NCBI GenBank assembly: GCA_002104985.1
Contig: MCGO01000161.1
Span: 21,524 to 85,523, forward strand
DNA from: Rhizoclosmatium globosum
Lineage: Eukaryota > Chytridiomycota > Chytridiomycetes > Chytridiales > Chytriomycetaceae
Reading direction: 5' to 3'
DNA length: 64,000 bases
Shown here: positions 12,535 through 22,400 of the stretch, in pieces
Numbering within the stretch: the stretch's first letter is position 1
How the letters are laid out: the number at the start of each line of letters is the position of its first letter
Notes under the pieces: model-generated
What the model saw: only the letters and a program-made list of their open reading frames with translations
Told to the model about the DNA's origin: nothing
Database searches by the model: none
Translations under genes and position numbers: made by a program

Positions 12535-13992
12535 ATGTGGAGCAACATCCTACTCTTTGCCTCACCACGGTCTGACACGCATCGCTACTTTTCCCGCATG
12601 CCTCAGTCACCCTTGCCAACGCACCTTATCTGGCAAATCGCACATTCATGCCCTCTTCCAATTTACTTAGTAATGGCTGGCCTCTTTCTACTTTACCGCA
12701 TCATCCGAACACTTTTCGCAATCGCTCTTAATATTCCTGGCCCAAGACCTTCTTGGTCTATATCCACTCGATTGGTCCACACTGTCATGAAAGCATCCAC
12801 AGAAGCAATCCCTCCACAAGCTCGACATTCATATACACTGAGCCGCTTCGTTACTGCCATTCCTGCACCGGCTTGGATGGCAAAAGCGCATGTAGAAGCC
12901 GTTGAGATTTCTGTAGAGGATGATGAATTGTGGAACAAGGTTTGGAAGTATGTGTCTGGAGTTAGCGAACAAGATCCTCTTGTGGACGCTGGGCTCAGAA
13001 GAAGTATCCATGCCGAATGGGTTATACATTGGAATGTCAAACCCAAGATGAAAGAAGACAGCTGTGTCACTCTTTATTTGCATGGAGGGTTGGTACATTC
13101 TTGGCGTGGTTGACACCTGGCTTTACTGATACAAACCCCTTCCAGAGCCCATATGATTGGATCACCAGGTTCCCACCGCGACCTCATTTCATCTCTAAGT
13201 AAATCCGTCAACGGTCCTGTCCTAGCAATCGACTACAAGAAATCTCCTGACGCAATGTTCCCAGTTGCAATCTTCGAAGCCATTCAAGCCTACCGCAACC
13301 TTCTCACCGAGGATCCCTCATGCATAAACCTTATATCATCGAAATTTTTCATAAATTCTAAAGATCCATACAAATTCAAGCCGTCCCAAATCGTAGTCAT
13401 GGGTGACTCCTCCGGCGGCTGTCTTACCCTCCAAACATTACTCCTAATCGCAGACCTCGGCCTCCCAACCCCAAAATGTGCTGTCCTTATGAGTCCTCAA
13501 ACCGACATGCTGATGTCCAGCGAAACAATGACGAGCAACTGGGACAGCGACATTCTATGCTTTGATCGCGTCGGATACGCGTTTGGAAAGATTGCGTATG
13601 CTGGGGAATGGTTCTCACCTGTACATCCGGTCGTCTCGCCCTGCTACCAAACGGATTTCAGAGGCTTACCGCCGGTTTTGATACAAGTCGGGGATGCTGA
13701 AGTCCTTCTAGGTGATACCAAACGACTGTTCGAAGGAATGAGGCGGTATGGAGGGGTAGATGTTGAAATGCAAGTTTGGAAAGATTGTTTTCACGTTTGG
13801 CATGCGTTTGCTGGGGTCATTGGAGATGCTGCTCATGAGGCGATCAATGAGGTTGGTGAGTTTGTCAGGAGAGTTGAGGGGGTGATTGAATGCAGACATG
13901 ACCAAAGTACCGAGTTTGTAACTTTTAGAAATGACGGAAAAGTAATCAAGGTGGAGGAAAAGAGGAGGAAACGACGTGTAGGAAAATCATAA
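12535..13992 (+). CDS. Membrane-anchored HSL-like alpha/beta hydrolase, copy 1
   Basis: Two exons (12535-13088, 13146-13992) encode 466 residues. An N-terminal hydrophobic helix (CPLPIYLVMAGLFLLYRI) should anchor the protein. The catalytic domain has the hormone-sensitive-lipase marks: TLYLHGG (oxyanion hole), VVMGDSSGGC (nucleophile Ser near residue 273), IQVGDAEVLL (acid) and DCFHVWHAF (His). The N-terminal arm plus HSL domain resembles fungal steryl-acetate hydrolase-type esterases. It is the only plus-strand member of an array of related genes extending to 17639. The intron sits between the codons for HGG and the next residue, as in copies 2 and 3. Substrate is unknown. Confidence 0.88.
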
Positions 13993-14044
13993 GCAGTGTT
14001 CATATTTCATTGATTGAATTGCTACATTTTAGATGCTAATAAGA

Positions 14045-14388
14045 TGTAACATTGATAGTCATTTGAACTTTCGTTGTTAGATTTGCAACAACATATGTAT
14101 AGTGAGCCTGTGGCGGAATAGCTTTCGCAGCTGCGTGTGCCACAGTATGTAGGATTCGAGTAATAATGAACCTGGTATACCAAAAGCAATTGCGACGATC
14201 GTCAACAGGAACCAGAGTATTATATACGTGAGAGTGATAATGAAGTACAGAGATAATGTCCAAAGTAATTCTGTTGGTGGTAGGCCTTCCGGAACATGAG
14301 GAAAGTAGTCTGAGTAGTCTGGAATTTGGGGAATCAAAAAGCTTATAATTGAGGATAAACATTTTAAATGATAAGGATTGTTGAACAA
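14045..14388 (-). pseudogene. Truncated, frameshifted HSL-like hydrolase copy
   Basis: Reading down from 14388, a frame resembles the N-terminus of the neighbouring copies: YFPHVPEGLPPTELLW, a hydrophobic helix, then IAFGIPG. The sequence that follows in that frame is unrelated. In another frame it continues ITRILHTVAHAAAKAIPPQ and HYTYVVANLTT, which align with SITTRIIHAVVKAMTTAIPL of copy 2. The block for PRPSWS is missing at the junction, so a small deletion shifted the frame. Everything downstream (HGG, GDSSGG, catalytic His) is absent. This is a dead fragment, probably left by unequal duplication. Confidence 0.75.
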
Positions 14389-14429
14389 ATCTTGTAATGG
14401 TATTAAGCTTTAATGAGGTTCAGTTGAAA

Positions 14430-15884
14430 TTAAATGGCAGACTCGAAACCTCTTCTCCTTGATTCTTCCTTTGACAGTTTCATCATATCTTCACTTCCGT
14501 GCAAAAATCTCGTGAAAGTATCATTGCTCTCAAGAACCAACCCCACAGCCCTCCCTTTAACGAACTTCCCAATTTCATCAATGGCCTCCTGACCAACACC
14601 CCCAGGAAACATTTGCCAGACATGGAAACAGTCCTTCCAAATTTGCAGCTCAACAGAAGGTCCACGTTTACTCTTTGCAATGGCCCCAAAAAGGTACAAC
14701 GAATCGTCCATAAGCACTTCAGCATCTCCAACTTGAATCAAAAGCCGTGGAACGCCACTGAAATCTGTCTGAAAACACGGAGACAGAATTGGATGCGTAT
14801 CGGGAAACTCTGGTCCTGCATATTCGCTCTTACTAAAGCCATAGCCAGTGCGGTCAAAGGACAGTAAATCTGATTCGAAATTGAGATGCATTGACGGATT
14901 TTCTATCATTCTTATGTCGGTGTTTGGGGAAAGGAGAACTCCTGAGTTTGGAGTTGGAATATTGAGACGAGGGAGAAGGAGTAATGTTTCGAGAGCGAGA
15001 CAGCCACCAGAGGAATCTCCCATTATCGTGATTTGAGAAGGCTTAAAAGGCGATGATGATGTGGGGTTTGTAAAAAATGCAGCGGAGCAAGGAACAGAGA
15101 GCGAGGTTTCAACAAGTGTTTGGTAAGTCTGGATAGATTGGAAGAGGGAAACTGGAAACATTGCTTCAGGGGCTAATGTATATTCAATAACAAGGACTGG
15201 ACCGTTTATGGATTTGCTTATGTTGGCGACAAGGTGACGATGAGATTTTCTTGAACCAGCCTAATAATGAAATAAGTCATCATTTTAGAAATTATCGCGA
15301 CTAAATACATACCCGCCATGTAAAAAAATAGCTAAATGGCTTTCTTCTTTAAGCTTAACTTCAACATCCCAATGAATAACCCATTCGCCTTTTATCATAC
15401 TTTTATCAGAATACTTTCGAATACGACATGTGTTATGAGGTTCCATATTTGAATCAGCTGTCACGCACTGCCACACTTGGTCCCAAAGTATATTGTTGTC
15501 CATAGAAATGTCAATGTCCTCTACGTAGGCGCTACAGAGCCAAGCAGGAATCGACAATGCAGAAGCCATTCGCATAACGGTATATGAGTGTCGAGATTGT
15601 AGGGGAATAGCTGTTGTCATTGCCTTCACGACGGCATGTATGATCCTGGTCGTAATCGACCAAGAGGGCCTGGGACCAGGAATACCAAATGCAATAGTAA
15701 TTACCACTTCGACAAAGATATAGAGTAGATACAAGAGAGTTATAATTAAGAACAGCGGAAACGGACAAGCATGAGCGACTATCCAAAGTAAGTCTGATGG
15801 AAGAGGAGCTTGTGGTACATGAGGGAAGTACTCCGGGAGCACAGAGCGAGGAGAAGCAAAGAGCATTGACATGAGGTTGAACAT
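14430..15884 (-). CDS. Membrane-anchored HSL-like alpha/beta hydrolase, copy 2
   Basis: Exons 15309-15884 and 14430-15260 encode 468 residues. The N-terminal helix (CPFPLFLIITLLYLLYIFV) is followed by GIPGPRPSWSITTR, shared with copy 1. Catalytic motifs are FLHGGY, TIMGDSSGGC, IQVGDAEVLM and KDCFHVWQMF. To stay in frame the donor must be GTATTT, 6 nt downstream of the position used in copies 1 and 3, giving HGGYAGSRKSHR instead of HGGAHMxGSPGSHR. The substrate-binding loop therefore differs slightly. The oxyanion, nucleophile, acid and His residues are all intact, so the protein is probably active. Confidence 0.85.
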
Positions 15885-16092
15885 TGTAGTGTGTATGGAT
15901 AGAATTGAGGCGAAATTGGAGGGAAAGGATCCTTGGATATTGGATGGAGATCGGAATAAGACTGTGGCTTCTCATCCTGGAAGAACATGATAAAACAAGT
16001 TGTCTCCCTTCCAGTAAGAATGAAAGTTTTGATATTTATGAAAATGCTTATTAAGTGCTGATTGCAAACGATACAAATATATGAGGCCAAAA

Positions 16093-17639
16093 TTAAATAC
16101 TCCAAGCTCTCTCCAACCTCCTCCGCCTTCTCCCTTCCTCTCCAACACACTGCGCCCATCCTTTCACATCCTTATGTACAAACCTCGAAAACATATTCCC
16201 ACATGAATCCCCCTCGTCCAAGCCTCTCTCCCCCCTTACAAACTCACCAACTTTTAGAATAGCCTCTTTCGCGGCAACCCCCGGAAACGCCTGCCAAACG
16301 TGAAAGCAATCCTTCCAAATTTGCATCTCAACTTCACAACCAGCCCCTCCCCGTTGCTTCACCCCTTCAAACAGCCGCACGGAATCACCGAGCAAAATTT
16401 CTGCGTCTCCCACCTGAATCAGTACTTTCACATCTGATAGGGCACTGAAATCGGTCATAAGGCAGGGAGATACTAATGGGTGCGTGATTGGGAAGTCGGT
16501 GTACATATGTTTTCCATACGTGTATCCAACTGGATCAAAGGCAAGGATGTCTGAGGCAAGGTTTGGAGAGATAATTGCTTGCGACATAGAGATATCGGTG
16601 TGTGGGGAGAGGAAGACGACGGAGGAAGGTGGGGGTAAGTTTGTGTGAGGGAGGAGTAGGAGGGTTTGGAGGGCGAGGCAGCCTCCTGAGGAGTCGCCTA
16701 TGATTGTGATTTGGGAGTGTTTGAAAGTGTAGGATGAGGAAGGGTTTGTAAAGAAGAAGTGTGAGGTTGGGATGATGCTTTTAGTGGTTGCTGTGGGCCC
16801 TTGTATGAGGGATTGGTATGCTTTGAGGGACTGGTAGATGGCAGTCGGGAACAATGCTTCCGGAGAAACTGTATAGTCGATGGCGAGTATGGGGCATTTG
16901 ATTGACTTGCTTAGCGCTGATATGAGGCCGCGGTGGGATCCTGGGGAACCCATCATGTGGGCACTAAGTCATACAATGTTAATACCATGACTACACATTG
17001 AGATGCAAGGAATTTCACTCACCCGCCATGTAAGTAGAGAACAATATGACTCTCCTCCATTGATTTTGGTTTGACGTCATAATGCATGACCCATTCGCCT
17101 TTGATAAATTCCGTATTGGAATATTTAACAGGACAAGAAGTTCCAGCCACAAAAAGCCACACTTTGTCCCAAAGACTAGAATCCAGCATGGATATATTTA
17201 CAGTCTCGACGCGAGCTCGAACAAGGAAGGAGGGTATTGGTATGGTTGTGAAGATGCGGCAAAGTAGGTATGTATGGCGGGCCTGAGGAGGAATCACTTC
17301 CGTCATAGATTGCACAAATGAATGAATCAATCGCGTTGATATAGTCCAAGAGGGTCGTATGGCTGAAGTTCCAGACAGAATGGCGAAAATGGCTGCAAGG
17401 AGGCGATACAATAGAAAGGCAGCGGCTATAATGAAAAAGAGCGGCAGAGGGCATGTATGAGCCACTTTCCACAATAATTTGGTTGGAAGAGGGGATGGTG
17501 GCACATGGTTGAAGTAGAATGGAACAATGGACCGCGGGGATGCAAAGAAGAAGGAGCCCAGTACAAGAAGAAGCATTTGGGAGTTATTCAATTGGGTCTC
17601 TTGCATCTTTATCGCCGATTGCCGTTCTGAACCAGCCAC
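16093..17639 (-). CDS. Membrane-anchored HSL-like alpha/beta hydrolase, copy 3
   Basis: Exons 17023-17639 and 16093-16963 give 495 residues. This copy has a longer N-terminus (MAGSERQSAIKMQETQLNNS) before the shared SPRSIVPFYFNHVPPSPLP block, then a hydrophobic helix and RPSWTISTRLIH. Catalytic motifs: LYLHGGAHMMGSPGSHR, IIGDSSGGC, LIQVGDAEILLGD, KDCFHVWQAF. Its start lies 36 bp from the divergent start of the ABHD11-like gene. It shares the intron site within the HGG codons with copies 1 and 2, supporting tandem duplication of one ancestor. A second in-frame ATG (MQETQ) could be the real start. Confidence 0.87.
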
Positions 17640-17675
17640 ACTTCTTGTTGGTCCTTGTTGAACACCAAATCACGA

Positions 17676-18609
17676 ATGAGCACCCCGCTCCGCCACACCG
17701 TGTTCCGATCACCATCGCAGCAGCCAAGACGCGCCAAGCCACCGGTGCTGCTTCTCCACGGCTTTCTCGGGCGCAGCGAACAGTGGCGCCGCCTGGGCCC
17801 GTCGTTCGCCGCATCGTTTGGCGCCGACGTTCTCGCGCCGGATCTCAGAAACCACGGCGCGTCGCCACACACAAATGTGCACACGCTCAACTTGGTTGCC
17901 TCTGACGTGGCGGCACTTGCTTCAGGCCATTTGGTTTCAGCCAACTCGAACGACGATTCGAAACCAGGCAGCAACTTCGCACTCATCGGTCACTCGCACG
18001 GTGGAAAGACTGCGATGCATTTGGCTCTGTCAATGCCAACTCGCGTTCACCGACTTGTCGTCGTCGATACAACTCCTGCGACATACAGCCTCGGCGCCTT
18101 CAAATCCTACTTTGCCGCTATGAACAAAATCCAGGAAAGTCGCATCCAGTCATATTCAGAGGCCGATGGAATTATGCAGGAAACGGTAAAGGACAGGGAC
18201 ATCCGAAGGTTTCTGCTGGCAAACTTGGTTCATGCAACAAATGATAAGAACCATATGCACTTTTGCGTGAATCTGCCCGTCTTAGAAAAGGCACTGACTC
18301 ATCCAGATCCTTTTTCAAGTTGAGTTGGTTTGCTGCTGAAGGTCGTCGTATGCTAATTGTACAACGGTAGGTACTGCTGGATTTCCATACCACCCACCCT
18401 CTGCTACATACGACAAACCGTGTCTCTTTATTCGGGGAACGCGATCAGATTTTATCAAAGGGGACCGAGAGGCTTTGGTACGACAACGTTTTCCCAATGC
18501 CGAAATCGTTGACATTGAAACGGGCCATTGGGTGCATCACGAGAAGCCACGTAAATTTATGGATATAGTTGTCAAATGGTGGAAGGATATGGATGAACAA
18601 GGAATATAA
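17676..18609 (+). CDS. ABHD11/Imo32-like alpha/beta hydrolase, copy A
   Basis: Exons 17676-18318 and 18371-18609 encode 293 residues. Motifs: VLLLHGFLGRSEQWR (oxyanion region), APDLRNHGASPH, ALIGHSHGGKTAMHLAL (GHSHGG nucleophile elbow) and IETGHWVHHEKP (catalytic His). These are the family signatures of ABHD11 and yeast Imo32, mitochondrial serine hydrolases. The intron has a good CTAAT branch site. The N-terminus (MSTPLRHTVFRSPSQQ) is Arg-rich but short. A paralogue with a clearer mitochondrial presequence lies at 54135-55112. The first 300 bp are noticeably GC-rich compared with the rest of the gene. Confidence 0.85.
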
Positions 18610-18785
18610 CTTGGTTTTCGTGCCTTCCCACATCTGACGCCCCCACAAAACCTCGTTATATAAAGGCTACCCAGTAAAAACGCAGAATAAACCTCAAATA
18701 CATCTCATTTCATTTGTTGGGCCAAAACGTGGTATTGAAGCCGATTGAAATGTTGATAATCTAAAAAACATCTCTATGAAACAGA

Positions 18786-18857
18786 TCCCATATAGTCCAA
18801 CGGTCAGGATTCCGCCCTTTCACGGCGGCGGTCGGGGTTCGATTCCCCGTATGGGAG
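18786..18857 (+). tRNA. tRNA-Glu (anticodon TTC)
   Basis: A full cloverleaf can be drawn. The acceptor stem is TCCCATA with TATGGGA. The anticodon stem is CCGCC/GGCGG around loop CTTTCAC (anticodon TTC). The T-arm is CGGGG-TTCGATT-CCCCG, with discriminator G. There is no intron. 3-prime CCA is not encoded, as expected in a eukaryote. Confidence 0.95.
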
Positions 18858-19414
18858 CACGCTTTTTAGGGCGGCGGCTGGAACTTTGGACGGCTGGATT
18901 GAGGTCGTCGAGGATTCTTTCCATCCTCTCCCCTCTTTGACGCACTTCTTCACAATCTGTGCTTTGTTCTTGTATTTAATTCTTGAAATTTGTTTAAGTT
19001 GAAGAACGTGTGCGGCTGGCTTCTCAACATGAGTGTCATGATAAACAAATGATGTCTGAATCCAAGGCAAACCCAAGTTACCTTTCTTCTTACGACATGA
19101 AAATAACCTTCATTAATTTTGGACTCAGATAACGAAAGTAACGCGAAGCAACCAAAAAAAACGAAGCCCTTTTATCGATTTATACAGTCACCGTATGAAT
19201 GAAAATCATCACCTGCCCATATGGAATCGTCAACTTCAAGCTCATACTTAATTATAATGCCAATAAAAGTATACTGTGTTGTTTATTTCACATTCAAAGA
19301 TAAAACGGGATAACTGAAATCCGAAGAAGAAAAAAGGTATAGTAAATGTATAAATGTAGTATATGTCACAGTATCAGCAAAGCTGTCTAACCTGCACACT
19401 GTATGTTGTAGAAT
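18858..19414. other. Intergenic region, no gene seen
   Basis: This 557-bp AT-rich stretch lies between tRNA-Glu and the stop codon of the giant adhesin gene. The only open frame (minus strand, 18804-19076) runs through the tRNA itself and has no protein-like features. Confidence 0.6.
18863..18867 (+). terminator. Pol III T-run after tRNA-Glu
   Basis: Five consecutive T residues lie 5 bp downstream of the tRNA 3-prime end, the standard RNA polymerase III stop. Confidence 0.7.
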
Positions 19415-22400
19415 CTAAACGTTGAACAAAACGCAAAGGGACGCCAAAAAGTAAACAGCAACAGACACGCTTCTTTCGGCTCCAGACTGCAAAATACCTT
19501 TGTCGTTGGTTGCAGTCACTGGAGCATTTGCAGCTGGACCGGCTGTGCCCGACTTCTGAGTAGTAGCAACACCCGCACCTGCAGAGGATCCAGCTGGAAC
19601 GGGAGCCACGTATCCTGATGGTACTGGTGGAGGTGGAATGTATGCTCCGGCTGGAGTCATTGGGGCTGGAGCAATGTTCGATTGAATGGGTACGTTTCCG
19701 CCTGGAGCTGGAGCGACATATGAGAGTGGGGGTTGTGGAGGAACATAGCCTCCAGATGGTACTGTAACAGGAGCAACGTACGAAGCTGGAGGCTGTGGTG
19801 GAACGTATCCTCCATTGTTGGCTCCCGTGCTTGGCTTTCCAGTTCCTGGGAGATTGATGATGGGGAGGGTTCCGACCGCGTCTGTGGTACTTGTAGTGCC
19901 AGGGACAGGTGGAGCAGTAGTTGCAGACGGTTTTCCGGTACCTGGGAGGTTGATGATGGGGAGAGTACCGGTCAAAATTGTAGACGCTCCTGATGATGGA
20001 AGGACAGTTGCAGCAGTGCTCGAAGGTCTGCCAGTGCCTGGGAGGTTGATGATGGGGAGAGTTCCACTAATATAGGGTTTAGATCAGGGATCCAATAAAG
20101 AAACACAATATCTTACCTTGGCGGAAGCGTGGTTGTTGTTGTAGTGGTTGCGGTCGTCGCGGTCGAAGAGGTAGTTGTAGTTTCTGTAGTCGCAGTCGTT
20201 GCGGTGGTCGTTGAAGAAGTGGTTTCAGTTGTAGCTGTGGTTTCTGTAGTTGTCGACGAAGTAGTTTGAGTGGAAACAGTGGTAGCACTTGTTGTCGTAG
20301 TTTCAGATGTTGTGCTTGAAGTCGTTGCGGTTGTGGCACTCGTTGTACTGGTGGTTGACTCAGTTGTGGTTGTTCCGGTTTCTGTTGAAGTAGTTGTACT
20401 ATGGGTAGCCGTAGTTTCGGAAGTAGTGGTCTTGGTCTCCGAAGTGGTGGAAGATGTAGTGGCTGTGGTTTCGCTCGTTGTACTTGTCGAAGTTTCGGTG
20501 GTTGAAGTGGATGTCGTCGCCGTTGTTTCACTCGTCGACGTGGTTGCTGTCGTCTCACTAGTAGTGCTAGTTGTTGTTTCCGAGGTGGTAGATGACGTTG
20601 TAGCTGTCGTTTCACTGGTTGTGCTCGTGGAAGTTTCGGTAGTAGAGGAAGTTGTAGCAGTTGTCTCACTAGTTGTGCTAGTTGAAGTTTCAGTCGTGGA
20701 TGTAGTTGTTTCAGTTGTCGCACTTGTAGTACTGGTCGAAGTCTCCGACGTCGTTGAGCTGGTGGTAGCCGTAGTTTGACTAGTTGTACTAGTCGTTGTT
20801 TCCGTCGTTGAAGTCGAGGTTGTTGCAGTGGTCTCACTTGTAGTACTTGTTGACGTTTCAGTGGTTGATGTTGAAGTCGTCGCAGTTGTAGCACTTGTGG
20901 TTGTTGACGAGGTTTCCGTTGTAGTAGATGATGTTGTTGCGGTGGTTTCGGTTGTTGAAGTTGTTGAAGTTGTGGTTGCCGTGGTTTCGCTTGTAGTGCT
21001 TGACGTAGTCTCTGTCGTAGCGCTAGTTGTGCTCGTTGAAGTTTCGGTTGTTGTTGATGAAGTAGTACCGGTTTCAGTTGAAGTAGTTGTACTGTGAGTA
21101 GCTGTAGTTTCAGATGTGCTGGTTGTAGTTTCTGAAGTTGTGCTTGTCGAAGTTTCTGTCGTAGAAGTTGAAGTAGTTGCTGTTGTTTCGCTTGTCGTAC
21201 TTGTGGAAGTTTCTGTGGTTGACGAGGAAGAGGTTGAAGTGGTTTCACTTGTGGTTGTAGAAGTTTCCGTTGTTGTAGATGATGTAGTTGCCGTAGTTTC
21301 GCTCGTGGTGCTAGTAGTAGACGTCGACGAAGTTGTCTCAGTAGTAGAGCTTGTTGATGTTGCCGTAGTAGATGTTGAGGTAGTCTCAGTTGTGACACTG
21401 GTTGTGGATGTAGTTGGAGGAACACTTGAAAACGACAGGACAGTTGCAGTGGAAACCTGCATCGCAACATTTTAATACTGTGATAAAGCAGAAGATATTA
21501 CTTACGCGTGGAAAACAAGAGTAATCATAAATGTAAACGAGACCTCCCGTGGCTTGATTTCCAGAGTATGTGAGCTTGTCGATGTTTACCGTGTTCGAGT
21601 TACTTGTTGAAGTGCTGACGGTGATGGCTCCAACGCTGGCACAAACCAAATCTGTCGATCCGTTGGGTCCCAAGTAGGCTGAAGTAATAATCTCTTGGTC
21701 TCCAGACGGAGCACAAGAGTAAAAGAGTTGGTTTATGATATTCTTCCCGTTGGAGTCTTGGACCACCACAAGCTGGACCTTGAGCTCAGGAGAATCAATA
21801 ACAGTGACGATGCCAGTAGATGGTATGCTCAAAGTTGGGCCGACAAATGGAGTGACAATTCCGTCCTTGATGCTACTGACGCTAGTTTGAACATCACAAA
21901 CGTGGTTGGTAGACGTCGAGACTGGACTTGAAGTAGTGAGGGTGACTGCAGTGACAGTTGAAGTCTGAATTTGAAACGTTAAGAAACATTGGTAAGACTG
22001 TAAGGGTTCTTACGCGTGGAGAACAAGAGTAATCATATATATACATAAGACCCCCAGTCGCTTGATTACCGGAGTAGGTGAGCTTGTCAATATTGACCGC
22101 GTTCGAGTTATTTGTTGAAGTGCTGACGGTGATGGCTCCAACGCTGGCACAAACCAAATCTGTCGATCCGTTGGGTCCCAAGTAGGCTGAAGTAATAATC
22201 TCTTGGTCTCCAGACGGAGCACAAGAGTAAAAAAGTTGGTTTATGATATTCTTCCCGTTGGAGTCTTGGACCACCACAAGCTGGACCTTGAGCTCAGGAG
22301 AATCGATAACAGTGACAATACCAGTAGATGGTATGCTCAAAGTTGGGCCGACAAATGGAGTGACAACTCCGTCCTTGATGCTGCTGACGCTAGTTTGAAC

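Noticed and set aside
20079..21470. 463-codon Gln/Leu/Arg/Pro-rich minus-strand frame
   Set aside because: Out-of-frame shadow of adhesin exon 10; the Thr/Ser frame joins both neighbouring exons in phase.
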